Assembly: GCA_036924285.1 (NCBI GenBank)
Contig: JAYKYS010000006.1
Coordinates: 26,944,001-27,008,000, forward strand
Source of the DNA: Asterella californica
Lineage: Eukaryota > Streptophyta > Marchantiopsida > Marchantiales > Aytoniaceae
Direction: 5' to 3'
Length of the DNA: 64,000 bases
In this document: piece by piece, positions 11,332 to 22,606 of the stretch
Layout: each line of letters begins with the position of its first letter
How positions within the stretch are numbered: the first letter of the stretch is position 1
Notes under the pieces: model-generated
The model's input: the letters and a program-made list of their open reading frames with translations, nothing else
Database searches by the model: none
What the model was told of the DNA's origin: nothing
Program-made: the position numbers and the translations under genes

Positions 11332-12092
11332 ATAAGCACCATAGAGTGCTCTCCATGTGTTATTCGTTGTCTGGACATCCAACCTTATTCTGTGTCAATG
11401 GGTCACTTCTCTTGCTTATTGACATCCTTAGAAACAATGTTAAATCATATCCATGATCAATCAGAGCAATCATCGGATCGTCAGATCTCCTATCTTCACC
11501 AAGATTTCCGGTAGTATCTTTGGTTCAGTGTCCCCTACTGGAGTAATTGGGAACCTTATCATCTCCCTCATCTTCATCTTTAGCAAATTGCACCTTATGG
11601 TTGGTGTAAAATTCAGCTATTTATAGCTCTTTTCTTTTCGTTATTCTCGTGTCTCTCTTGTCAACTGCCTCTTCAGCTTGATGTTATCAATAATGACATA
11701 GTGAAACTCTTTCTTTGCAATTTCAAGGATCTCTCTTAGAGTAGACTCAATCTTTTCATTGAACACTCTTTCTTCTAACACTCTTTTCAAATCTGTAATT
11801 GCTTCAATATCTGACTGCAGCTTGTAGGTAGAAGACTTACCTTTCTTACTCCTTTCTTATCTCTTTGGAGTAGATGGTAAGACTTCCTCCATAGCCTCTT
11901 CTCGCACCGGTATAGTATCTTGCAGAGACTTCTCTCCTCGTACTCTCAAGCTCAACATTCCTTAAGTCCCGACTAGACCCGGCTAGATCGATCTCAAACA
12001 TGAACAAGTCATAACATAACTTGGAGAGGACTTCCCGTAAAGTCCAGGGTCCTAAATGGTACCTCCAGCACACCTAACAGTCCATCCGTTCG
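11332..12092 (-). pseudogene. Gypsy-type gag/protease remnant
   Basis: The minus strand has broken reading frames with a gag-to-protease look. A basic/acidic segment in 11846-12073 contains YDLFMFEIDLAGSSRD. Further along come charged helical stretches (DIEAITDLKRVLEERV, EILEIAKKEFHYVII), then a segment near 11470-11410 resembling the start of a retropepsin (IALIDHGYDL, a variant of the expected LIDxGS/YxI motif). Stops and frame changes separate them. Only about 0.76 kb lies between the two LTR-like repeats, so pol is absent. It is a deletion derivative or a fragment; assignment to Ty3/gypsy rests on resemblance recalled from such elements. Confidence 0.4.
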
Positions 12093-12907
12093 TGATATTC
12101 ATCTAGATCCACGCTTTCAAACTGTGGTCGAACTCGCTATCTCGTTCTTGAGTCTTGTCCCAGTCCTAGGTTATTCTCACAGACGTCCACGTCTAGACTA
12201 GAACACGTCTTGGTATTGACCCAACCATCACCTCATACCTCTAGAGTCCGCTCGTTGAACTCTAGAATCGGGTGACTTGTCTTGGTCCACCTTTGCATCG
12301 AGCCCTCCTCATATATACTTTTGGAGATCGTCGACTCCGCCCTCCTCTTTGGTCATTGAAAATTATATCACAATCCGATCAAATGGTCGATCATAATTCT
12401 CAGCTTTGACATCAACTAGATAAGTTCTACATGTCACTGGGACGCTCTCGTTGAGACCTTTCCAATGATATCTTGCTCATCTCGAGATCTTATGTGGAGC
12501 TCCGTCCACGACCCAAAACGTTGCTGGAGCTCCAACACTTAGTAGTTTTACGAGAAACTGTGGTCCAGTCCCAGACTAGGAACTTGTGGTTCGGACTAGG
12601 GTCCAGACCCATGTCTCAATCCCACGTCTTGAACCTACATTTTAGACCCACGTCTCAGACTTACATTTCGGTCCGTTTTTAGACTTACCTCCCTTAGGTC
12701 AACATTCGTCTAGAGTCGTCTTGGGATATGCCTTATGTCCTAACCCAATGTTCAAACTTTGGTTCAGAGAACCACTTAAGGTTCATCTGTTCTCGTCTTC
12801 TTGGCCATGTCATCAAATCTTACTCGTAATGTTCAAAACCTAGCGCAAGTCCACAAGAGTTCTGTTGTTTGTGTCTACGTCTGATCTTGAGATTGATGAT
12901 CGCGACA
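12093..12907 (-). repeat. LTR-like direct repeat, right copy
   Basis: Partner of 10561-11331. It begins TGATATTCATCTAGATCC and ends GATCGCGACA. Divergence between the two copies is high by eye, so if they are LTRs the insertion is old. No tRNA-Met primer site is evident just inside the right copy, which weakens the LTR reading. Confidence 0.45.
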
Positions 12908-13869
12908 TTAGTCACTAGATCTGCATCTTGTAAAGAATATTCTTCTTTTAGTTGAAGAGTAAATTCTTCTCATGTAGCATCATGAGCTTAGATGATCTCT
13001 TTCACATGCCCTCTTATCTCCGATACAACAACAAGCTCAAATGTACTCACCATCTCTCTTTCCGACACCTTACTCCACTCCATCTCTCGAGAATAGTACT
13101 TCAAGTACTTGGAGATTTTCTTCTCAATGTTGTAGACAGTAGAGTTGAATAGACGAGTTGACTCATAGCAATGTTAGTCGAAGTGATATCGAATAGCCAA
13201 TGAGAAGTAGAAGTTAGAATATTTGAGAGTTCTTTATTATACTATTAGGAATCTCGTATGTTCGGAAAATCCGAGAGTCTCGAATATCTGAGTAAGACAG
13301 ACAACTCGTAAGATTAGTTGATTCAAATAGTCCGTATATCTGAGGAGATTCGAGAGGAATAGAGACTAAGACTAGCATAGATTTTGAGACCAATGTAGAT
13401 AGATGTTAGTTGACTATTTAGGACGACTGTACAAATTTACTTGTATATTGATTATCTGTATGGAGTAGTTAGACAATTAGCGATTTGCGACTAACGATTT
13501 GCAGTGGATGAGTTATCGTTGTTGACTGTCCTTTTAAGAAGACCATGGTCTCAAGGATCTCATTGATCATTTACAAGTATATAGGAGAATGTTTTATTTT
13601 AATATATAAAGCGGATTTGTAGTTTTGAGGACATCTATCATACTTGATTCGTATCTGAATGCCTCTTGAATTTATGATTGTAAAGAAGAGCGAGAAGTGT
13701 TATTCAATACGGAGACACTGTATTTCTGACAGCATGAGAAATCTGATAGATGTGTCTAGCATCCTAAATGAGCGCACATTCAAGGAACACTGCTCTTCGT
13801 TCTATCCTCGTGTTCTCACTTTCAGCTTTCGGTCTATATAGCTCATTGTAGAAAGCCCTACCTTTCTGA
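12908..13869. other. AT-rich spacer
   Basis: No gene is supported. Small internal similarities are visible, such as TAGCGATTTGC/TAACGATTTGC at about 13478-13502 and CTCGAATATCTGAG/CCGTATATCTGAG near 13290-13345. They look like local duplications. Confidence 0.3.
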
Positions 13870-15219
13870 TTATCACTCGTGAGTACTCTCCTCTGCCTCT
13901 TCCTCTTATACTAAACACCTAATGTCTTCCAGTTGCTGCTTGGACCGAAGTAGTGCACATCTTTTTTCTAGAGGGGTCTCCTCTTCTCTAATCCATTTCA
14001 CCTTTGACAATTTCTTTCATTTAACCGCTTTCGCGTGGTCAAAATTTCTTAGCTTAGTTTTGACTTCTAACCACCTTCATCTATTTTCTTCTGAGTTAAA
14101 ACACTCCAGTTGTCCATGGCTTGCTTCAAACTCCGTAGCCAACGTTTCTCTATCTTTCTTGTTGCCTTTTCCTATTTTTCTTCCTACCAAAAGAACCTTC
14201 TTCACTCAGCTCCATGCTAGTGCTCATCGCTTTTGATTATTTGTCGCTCTTGGTGGGTGCTTCTTCCAAGCTTCTTCTACTCTCCTTCAAACTATCTCCT
14301 TATTTATCATACTAACATCCATTTTATAATTTTTTTCCACTTCCTATATCATTCTCTTTCACTTTTTATCCTTGTTTTCAATGTAATCCGTATATGTTTA
14401 GAGAGGATTTGGTCCTCATGGTGCTCTACGTGTAATATTTTGCTCATTCACTCTGCTTCATCTGAGAGAAAAACCTATTCAGCCTAGACATGTCCACCTG
14501 TCTCCTCTTACGACTCTTCTTGTAAACCAAGGGCCACTGCTTCTAACTACACTTAGGCATGCATCCACCATCTCTCTGTTTCTCGAGAACCCCTTCCATA
14601 CTCTCTTTTCTCTGCATGTTGAATGACTAGAGATTTCCTTAAGCTGTCTTTTTGGTCTTCTACCATGTTCATATCTCGTTGTTATCATCCACTTTTCTCC
14701 CCCCACCAATCTATCTAACCATCGTCACATGTCACACCGGTTTCTGATTTCATTAGACGCATAGATAGAAACGAAGTCCACCTTCCTATCTTTGTGTTCA
14801 GGCTGCTTGGCCATCCCATTTTATCTCGTATAATGACATTGGAAGAGTGGGATGATACACAATTGTTGTATCTTCTTTATCTGAACTTGAGTAATCCACC
14901 ACATGTTTCGTATTTGTCATGATTCACCTTAGCTATTTTTCTAAGTTTTCCTCTGCTGCTTCAATTCTTGTAGTGCCAAGATCTTAACATCTACTCCGTT
15001 TGTTTTTACCCATGACTTCAACACTCTCATCCGGATTCGAGATCCTAGTTCACATACGTTCCACGAGGCTATCCTCATTTCAACTATTTTCCAAGCTAAG
15101 TTACTCCTTCTCTTTTTTCTATGTTTACAACAATTCATTATCAAGTTCCTATGACAACACCACTCCCTTGTCCATTTCACTTTCTTTACTTTCTTCTTCG
15201 GCGCTTGTACATTCTTCAT
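13870..15219 (-). pseudogene. L1 LINE endonuclease (EEP family), broken
   Basis: The open piece at 15219-14941 contains MRIASWNVCELGSR and ALQELK, matching the start of the LINE endonuclease/exonuclease/phosphatase domain (SWN and LQE/T-K motifs, which hold active-site Asn and Glu). Later frames give VDFVSIYASNE, then RWLDRLVGGEKW at about 14709-14680, and a SRLDR-like motif near 14480, all in the expected order. Multiple frameshifts and stops lie between. After about 14400 comes a basic linker of the kind that precedes RT, then similarity fades near 13870. It is a dead fragment. Confidence 0.7.
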
Positions 15220-15393
15220 CCTCCGTGCCCTTCCTCTCCTCAGTCTCCTGAAATCTCTAGGTATGATACTTTTTTACTTCCCTTACGTTTGACTATGATG
15301 AACCCTTGATTATTCTTTTTCATTGTAGAACTAGTCCTAAATATTTACTGTTGTAAACTAGAGATCAATCCAAAGTGAAGTGAAGTCGTTCTG

Positions 15394-16780
15394 TTAACTC
15401 CGTCCATTCTCTCTAGCCCTCTTCTTTTTGTAACCATTAGTGTCTCTGGCGAGCTTGCTAGTTCTATTATGTACCTTAGTTATGAGATCCCTCCAGTTCT
15501 TTTCTACTTTAGTCTTTCTTAAGAAAGATTCTTCTCGAACCAATCCATCATAGTCCTCTGCTGCCTCTAGCCCTTGAGGTGTGGCCGCCAATTCTACTCT
15601 TCTTTCTGTTGTGCCTTCTTCCTCCCTCATTACATCGTCCTCATCCTCTTCTACATCCCTTCCACAGCATGTTGAAGTCGACCTTCGGGAAACCAGTGTC
15701 TTCCTCCTCCTGTTCCTATGAGATATCTTGGCTAAGTTGAGCTGGTTTTCTAGTTGCCTTTCTATCGAACTCCTTATCTCTTCATTGTCATTATCGACTC
15801 TTACTTCTTCTCTCTCTTCTGTGTTGCTTATTGGTGTGCCTACTCCGTCCCCTTTGTCATCATTGCCTTGAGAATCTAGTACTGAAAATTGGTTGATATT
15901 GTTGACTCTCCTTAAACTAGCCGTCTCTTCTCCTCCTACGATCAACTTGCATTTACTTGCCTTCTTAAACGCTTCACTGTATCTTAAGATTTTCTCCAAT
16001 AGTATTCTTTCCATCCTCTCTCAGTTCCTTTTCTTCTTCCTCGTTATGGTTTTTTTCCCACTGTTACCACCACGCTTTTTGGCATCTGTTTTTGCTTCCC
16101 ATGTGGCTGCTTCCACCTCCTCTTGTTTCCAGTCCATATTACCATCCTTTGTAGTCTTCTTCCTCCTTGGACAGTTCCTCGTCCAGTGACCCTTCTCATG
16201 ATAGAAGAAGCATGCATCTGAAATGCTATTGTAATGTACCTCTTTACATGCAAATATTCCCAATCGTCTTTAGTCTACACTGTGTTTATTAGATCCTTCG
16301 ACATGTCACACAATACACACCCTCATATGTTAACATACCCCTATCCGTCCTAATGCAGATTTTATACAAGACTTTTCTTACCTCCTCTAACATTTTGTCC
16401 GTGTATATTTCCAGCATCAGATGTACTTACGGCAAGTCCATCCACAAAGATAGCATGGTAGCAATAATCTCCGACATGTTGTAGCATATGGACCAAAGGT
16501 AAACGAAAACCATCTTCTTGTGCATAAAGTATGGGCCACTCGGCAATATTTTGTTTTTATCCATCTCCGTCACGAATACAATCAAGAATTGCCGTCTAGA
16601 CAACATTATGATTTGCGTAATCCTCACTCCTAATATCTACCGGAAAGAGATCTCCACTCACTCTAACACCTTATCCCTTGATGTATTGGTATCCATTGTA
16701 TTCAAGATAATATTCCCTTTAGTTAGTTGATCTAGTCGCTTAGCTGCTCTAACGGGATCACATTTTATCGTCCTTACACA
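15394..16780 (-). pseudogene. L1 LINE ORF1 (DUF4283 + zinc knuckle), broken
   Basis: ORF1 of plant L1 elements encodes an RNA-binding, gag-like protein. The first part (about 16627-16427) has the DUF4283 pattern: FLIVFVTEMDKNKILPSGPY followed by a TMLSLWMDLP-like segment. A second open piece (16263-16021) has the knuckle CFFYHEKGHWTRNCP; the second cysteine of the CCHC is replaced by Tyr, so this copy could not bind zinc normally. A third piece (16014-15394, 206 codons) has INQFSVLD and a long charged tail, typical after the knuckle. The pieces lie in different frames separated by stops. Next downstream is the endonuclease remnant. Confidence 0.75.
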
Positions 16781-17559
16781 CTTCATAGCTAGACATCCTC
16801 GCTATAGCTTGGACATCTAAACTTCTTGTATTATTGTATCGTCCTTTAAGGTTTATTGTAAACTTTCAGAGTGTTGAAAGATAACATTAGAAAGACATGT
16901 CGATCCTTTTGAGCCTCTCAACTTCTCAAAACAAAGCGAGGTCGTCTTTTACTACACTTGCGAATCGTGGGTGTATTAGTACGTGTGTAAGAGCTATAAT
17001 CGTTAGAAATTATTTGAAGCTCCCGATGAAATTTCATGCGGGTATTTTTTTGAGACGTCCGCAAGAATTGACCTTCAGATTTACTTAGGAGTTCTTTGGT
17101 GTATGATTTTCTCTATAAAAACCGCACTGGAAAGATTCGAGTTCTCTCCAAAACTGGTTATAACATTTAGTCCAGCGACTGTAGAAGAATTACTGCTTTT
17201 TTTGTCTTAGAATCAAATTCTTCAGCTTTGACAGAGACTATTAAACATCTCCAGCGACATCCTCTATATAACGTCTCATTTGATTGTTTACACTTTCATT
17301 TCCAATGAACGTATTGCTTTCATCCAGTGGTGTTCATTATAAAAGATATTTTTCATTATTACAGATAGTTTGCTCTAGCGTTAAAGCTCTATTTTCAATA
17401 TTCTCAACTGAAAACACGAGTAGCGGTAGTAATCACACGTCCATGAGAATAAACAAGGAATAAACTCTAAGATAAGGATTTGATTAGCGCTAAACTCTAT
17501 AGAGTTGAATTAAAGTTGAACATACAATACCGACTGGAATAATTACATCTTGAGATAGC
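16781..17559. other. No gene recognised
   Basis: Short ORFs only. This stretch separates the L1 fragment from the gypsy integrase fragment. I see no repeat or structural signal. Confidence 0.3.
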
Positions 17560-18205
17560 AAGAAAGGTCTCTTGACTTGACTCTTGCATGCAGTTCTACA
17601 TCGGCACGACCAAGAACACGACAAACTTCAACTGAAGAGTTGGTGGCAGAAATGCAGCGGCGCGAGGAACAAGTGAAAAAGAACCTAGAGAAGGCGAACC
17701 TTATGAGAAGAAACAAGGATTGCTTCATCCTTTGCCTATTCCAGCCAGACCTTGGGAAAGCATCAGCATGGACTTCTTGCGTCTCTGCCTGACTCAAATG
17801 GATACAATGCAATCTTTGTGATAGTGGATCGGTTTAGTAAACTATCGAAGTTTACCCCGACCTTGGAACAACATTCACGACTTCTCGTTTGATCTTAGAT
17901 ACTTGGTGGCGTTCACATGGATTACCACGGAGTATTATTTCAGATCGAGATTCCAAGTTCACAAGTGCTTTTTGGAAACACTTGTTCCAAAAGTTGAGAA
18001 CAAAGTAAATATAGTACCACTTTTCATCCTCAAACGGATGGACAAACAGAACGAGTTAACTCGGTTCAGAATCAATACTTGAGGAATTATGTGAGCACGG
18101 ATCAAAGTGATTGGACGGAGTGGCTCAGTCTTGCTGAGTATTGCTACAACTCCACGAAGCATTTAGCAACCGGTGAATCGTCTTTCTTGTTCTTGTTTCG
18201 ATAAC
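17560..18205 (+). pseudogene. Ty3/gypsy (chromovirus-like) integrase fragment
   Basis: Plus-strand frames give LLHPLPIPARPWESISMDFL, then [55 protein letters not shown] and [10 protein letters not shown]. These are the integrase core in order, with the catalytic Asp of MDF and of SDRDSKF, and the Glu of TERVN. At least four frameshifts or small deletions separate the pieces. No RT, LTR or chromodomain follows; the fragment ends just before the fold-back at 18248. It differs from the gypsy element at 38787-42060 (GNGKSERGH there), so it belongs to another lineage. Confidence 0.85.
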
Positions 18206-18247
18206 GTTAAAAGTATGCAATAGGGGTTTGCTGGAGATGCCTTAAAC

Positions 18248-18342
18248 TTAACGCATAGCTCCAGAATGACACTACAAGTGTAACTCCTTGCACAAGTTAC
18301 AAGGAGTTACACTTGTAGTGTCATTCTGGAGCTATGCGTTAA
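18248..18342. repeat. Perfect 43-bp fold-back
   Basis: The left arm (18248-18290, starting TTAACGCATAGCTCCAGAAT) is the exact reverse complement of the right arm (18300-18342, ending GAGCTATGCGTTAA), with a 9-nt spacer CACAAGTTA. No mismatch was seen in 43 pairs. It lies just after the gypsy integrase fragment, in non-coding DNA. Transcribed, it would form a long perfect hairpin. Confidence 0.9.
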
Positions 18343-18948
18343 TGAATAGTGTGGATCTAGCACTATTTTTTCCAGTTTCTATCCTATCACTACCATCTTC
18401 CAATACGACAATATACACTACAGGATAAAAGATCCCCTCATCCCATTCTTGTCTTCACGATCAACGTATAAACAAAAGCTAAGATATTTGACTTCAAGAT
18501 TCCTATCCTTGGCATATGCATCGAATCTATGCATAACACAACAATGTGCTGGAGAATTTTGTTTTATGTTTTCTTCTTTGCGTGCTGTGAAGCTCAAGGG
18601 GTGATGATTACTGAGGAGTCACTCACATGACTTTGCTGAATGTGATAGCTGCGAATAAACCGGGGAGATTCCGATTTCAGATGAGACAAAATAATCCAAA
18701 ATCCAAACCGTGCTATCGAATTTGACACTGAAGGTGAAACCAAAACTTACACTACTCGTCTCTATATATAATATATAGATATCTATATTAAGAAATAAGT
18801 TATATTATGATGGTAAATTCCACAGAATGCAGGGCGGAACGATCTATGAATTCCAAAGAAGTGCATTATGCGCAGAAGAAATATTATATATTCGATTATG
18901 ACACTCAGCCAAATTGCATCCCCCTGAATTTTAGAGGTCATGTGAGTT
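18343..18948. other. Target DNA left of RLE-LINE copy A
   Basis: No gene is supported. It ends in the left copy of a 10-bp TSD (18949-18958). A 94-codon plus-strand ORF runs from 18807 into the LINE 3' end and is therefore chimeric, not a gene. Confidence 0.4.
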
Positions 18949-18958
18949 ACTCCGGAAG
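18949..18958 (-). repeat. Target-site duplication (left), RLE-LINE copy A
   Basis: ACTCCGGAAG, identical to 22597-22606 at the other end of the element. It abuts the LINE 3' terminus, which on the minus strand ends ATTCATTGCATCGCGTGTT. Confidence 0.75.
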
Positions 18959-21900
18959 AACACGCGATGCAATGAATAGCAAACGGATGGAAAGACCTCA
19001 TCGAGTCTTACAAGGGAAAAAAGGACCCGAAGGGTCAAGCAACAAACACCTCGAAGGGAATAATATCGGGGCTAAATCCCGCTATCAGTAGCTCTAAAAT
19101 TATCTATCGCACCTAGAATATCAGACACCGGTAAGTCAATACCCCTGCAAACAACAGGTGCATATGAAGTAGCATCGCCTACTGCAATTGCTCTCCTGTG
19201 GACCACACCTGCTAAAGCTCTCTGTAAAGCAATGAAAACTCGCTGTCCAAAAAACATGGTGCAAAAAGAAAGAGAAAGTGATACTCCCTGACGTCTCTCA
19301 TGGTAGGCTCTAGCACAATCTCAAAGAAAGACGTCGAATTCCAAAGCTGTCGGTCCATATATCTCCAAGGTTAAGAGGATGAAGCGATGCCTCACCTGCA
19401 TATCCCTATACTTGGTCACCTTCGCTGTTGTCGCCATGCCTGCAGTTCATCCTGGGGGATGGATGATCACTTGTGCCGTCGCTGAGTCCCGTGTCGGATC
19501 CGTAACAACCACATCTACCATTGAGATCTGATCCTCCCTCATCATGTATAAGTCAACTCTCACTAATCCTCTCGTTTGAAAGGCATACCAACGCTCTCAC
19601 CACGTCATGTAACCGCTCTCTCGTGCTAAGACAAACACGACATCTCTGATGACATCGTGGGTAGCTATCCGCTCTCCACCGTGAGGACAGCAAGCAAGGT
19701 GACGATCTGAGGTGTCGAATGAGATACCACACTCACATGTGGATAGTGCCGAAGCAACAAGCTGAACCAAGCCTAGACGGAACCTCATCGCAGTAGAGAC
19801 GATAGTCGACGTGAGTCGGAACGCTCTAATGCAAGGTCGAGCTATGAACCAAGAGCTTGCGTCCTTGTCCGAACAAGAGCGGAGTCGAGCTCTAGTATCC
19901 CGTGAGATGGAAAGATCCACTAATAGCGCATGGAGAATCTGTAGTCCGTGAGATCCATCGGTTGCTAAGGTATCGAATCGAGGGTGTGCTTCACGTGTCT
20001 CAAGAGTCAAACTATTTCTTGTCTCCATGAGACACATCTGTAGTGCGTAAAAATCATCCTCTTTCTCTGTCACATAGCTCTCCAGAATTAGGTCTATCTC
20101 GTACGAAAAAATGACAACAAAGTCAAGGTGCTGAGAGGGTCCAAGTACCCAAAAAGACTGCCGGAGCAATCTCCTCCATGGATAATAAGCCCACACTGCC
20201 ACATGATATCGGCAAAGATGTCTGCCTACATGCGAGAGATCATACCACACAATCAAAGGTTCCCGGTCCTACGATGTCACCAAACACCCCATGATCCTTC
20301 TATCAAACTCTCTAAGGCGTGAGATGAAGATAAGAGATGGAGGCACTGTGCGGAATAAGTAACTAAGACGACGTGCCTTGGAAGAGGAAAAGATACCAAA
20401 GACAACATATGGATCCTCTAACATAGGGAGATCCTCGATGTGCAAAACGTCCTCCGCAAGGACAACATCTAAGAACTCGGAGACAAAGTCCTCTGTATCC
20501 ACCGATACTCCGAGGATCCGTAAATCATCTCTAGGTGTAACAAATCCCTCCGAGAGCTAGAGGTCCGACGATATACTTACGAGAGACCAAACCTTGCACT
20601 TTGACATCTTCACTCTTAGCCTTACCAAGGCCAATTGAGAGACGAGGTGATCAAAGACAACACCGACTTGGTCCACTAGACCTATGATGTGCGTATCATC
20701 AGCTAGAGATGGAAAAACACAACCTGGAGCAGTCAAAGCAGTGACCAAGAGAGTTCTATAGTGAGCTAAGGCAAAGAGAGGTCCATCCAAAGGATCTCCC
20801 TGACGAGTATCTACCGCAGAGCTGATGATTGTAAACTCCTCTATTGCAGGACCGCGCTGGTAATAAAGAGAAGAGGAAAAACCATAAAACGATCGCACGA
20901 AAGAAACGAGACCCGCCAGAGATCCACCGTCATCCATGAGCTCTCTAAAGATGAAAGTGCGAGAAATACTATTAAAAGTATTTTTCACGTCCACTTGTAG
21001 GACAACCCAATCGGGATGGATGTCCAAGAGAGCCCTAATGTCAAAAGACATAGACTCGCAACCTCCAGGCGTCGCAACTCCAAACTGATGTGGACAAAGG
21101 TGGTCCTGAAAAGTATCTCGAAGCTAAAGGACACTGATACGACTGATAAGTCATAAGAGAATCTCGTCGATTGCTATCGATCGAATCTCTCCACCATCCT
21201 TCGTCATGACCAAAAGTCTATCTGCCCCTAGTACCTGAGCTATAGACTGAGGAATATGTCTTTGAACTATTGCTGCCGCTATCTGAAAAAGCTCCGTGAA
21301 ACCACTAGAGGGATCGTCCGTCTAAAAATAATCCCATAGGTGCTCGTAGACCATCCCAGACAGACCTTCAAAATAAACGTGGAGCTGTACACAAGACTTG
21401 GGCAAACAAGGATCTATCGAGACATAATGACTCCTCAAGCTGATAGTCCTGAACCTCAGGTGGTGGAAGATCATCCGGTGAGAGATGAAGAAAACGCAAC
21501 GAAGAGATCGTCTCCTCAGTAGGACATGCCATTGACAAAAGATGTAATGCTCTAGCAGCTCTACTATACTTTCCAACCTGACCTAACATCCTACAACGTC
21601 GGATGCAAGCAGAAGATGAGACATCACATGTAGAGATAGACTCACTCCTATCTCGTAATGCACGTACTGATTTCTCATGTAAGGTCGCCCAATCACCTGC
21701 ACGGAATCTCTGAAGACAAACCGTCATCTCTTTTGTCCCGTCGAGTATAACAGAGACACCAACGAGGAATTAAGAAGAACAGTAACCACGCCGTCTCGTC
21801 TTTGGTGTTCTGTGCCAACATGTCAAGAGATAGACGGAATGTTTGTCTCATCTCGTCATGAAGAAACCGATGGAACAAACGTGGACAAGAGAAACTCGTC

Positions 21901-22596
21901 TAGAACAATCTCAGAATAATGATAGAGTGGACTCTCAACCACTCCCACGACTCAAGAGGAACTCTAGGAAGAAAGACTAATGGTGCCAGAATGACTGCAC
22001 GTGTAGACCTCCGCTCTCGGCTAACCTGGACATCCCATGTGGTCGTATCACAACTCTTGTGCATCTTTCTCACATGAGATTTTACCCCCTGCGAGATAAA
22101 TAACTGATTGCACATCGGACATGGTGTGTCTCGAATCAGTCTCGATCTCATGGGAGAGAGAGTATCCATAGCTAGAAAAAATATAATATCTAACCAATAG
22201 GTACTCGTAATAAAAATATCTAAAAAAAACCCACCAAAAAGAAGAATCCTAATATGTAAAGAAAGAAAAACACTAAATGTAACAAGAAATTTCCCAAAAG
22301 CAAGAAAAACAAGAAGTCTCTCAAAAGTCTCTCAAAAACTCTAAACAGATGACTCTTTAATCCTAAAATTTCAAAAATTCAAAAATATTTAATACTCATT
22401 CATTTCTTCACAAAATATATCAATTCTAAGATAAAAAAGAACAAAAAATGATAACAAAAATAAATATATAAAAATCATTATAGTAACCTATCCTAACATC
22501 CTCCCCTCTCTCAAAAACAATCTCAATCTTCTCTCCTCTCCCTCCCGCACTCCGCTCTCCCTCTCTCGCACGTCCTCCTCCGTGATCGCAATCGTC
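18959..22596 (-). mobile_element. RLE-type (R2-like) LINE, copy A, full length, decayed
   Basis: A 3.64-kb non-LTR retrotransposon flanked by a 10-bp TSD (ACTCCGGAAG). On the minus strand the order is: ~430-bp 5' UTR rich in T and pyrimidines, C2H2 zinc finger, RT palm and thumb, a CCHC knuckle and a restriction-like endonuclease, then a ~110-bp 3' UTR with a small hairpin. There is no poly(A) tail; the 3' end is ATTCATTGCATCGCGTGTT. The single-ORF architecture is that of RLE LINEs (R2, NeSL and relatives). The exact clade cannot be fixed by eye, and the flanking DNA is not rDNA. The ORF is broken. Confidence 0.8.
19072..22169 (-). pseudogene. RLE-LINE polyprotein (ZF-RT-RLE), copy A, broken
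   Basis: Starts near 22169 (MDTLSPMRSRLIRDTPCPMC). The C2H2 finger is CPMCNQLF...HVRKMH. An in-frame TAG at 21900 replaces the Glu codon of copy C, and several shifts follow. RT motif A is LQVDVKNTFNSISR, motif B TRQGDPLDGPLFALAH, and motif C FPSLADDTHIIG with the catalytic Asp pair kept (20557-21051). A thumb segment (AEDVLHIEDLP) follows at 20502-20269. Next comes the knuckle CECGISFDTSDRHLACCPH at about 19720, then HDVIRDVVF at the start of the endonuclease; its last part, down to 19072, is in other frames. This would be the template-primed reverse transcription enzyme; the copy cannot make it intact. Confidence 0.8.
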
Positions 22597-22606
22597 ACTC
22601 CGGAAG
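22597..22606 (-). repeat. Target-site duplication (right), RLE-LINE copy A
   Basis: ACTCCGGAAG, the partner of 18949-18958, marking the 5' end of the inserted element. Confidence 0.75.

Larger units (their letters stand above)
13870..16780 (-). mobile_element. Decayed L1-type LINE (5' half)
   Basis: Reading down the minus strand, the order is ORF1 (DUF4283-like, zinc knuckle, acidic tail) and then the apurinic-type endonuclease, as in plant L1 LINEs. The copy stops near 13870, before any recognisable reverse transcriptase. Frames are broken by stops and shifts, so it is a dead copy. Neither a poly(A) tail nor a TSD was found, because the 3' end is missing. The 5' boundary near 16780 is approximate. 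Confidence 0.75.

Noticed and set aside
13922..14487. 104- and 84-codon Ser/Phe/Leu-rich plus-strand ORFs
   Set aside because: Their composition is the complement of the Lys/Arg/Glu-rich L1 linker on the minus strand; they are shadows.
18807..19091. 94-codon plus-strand ORF
   Set aside because: It crosses the TSD and the 3' end of RLE-LINE copy A and is a junction artefact.
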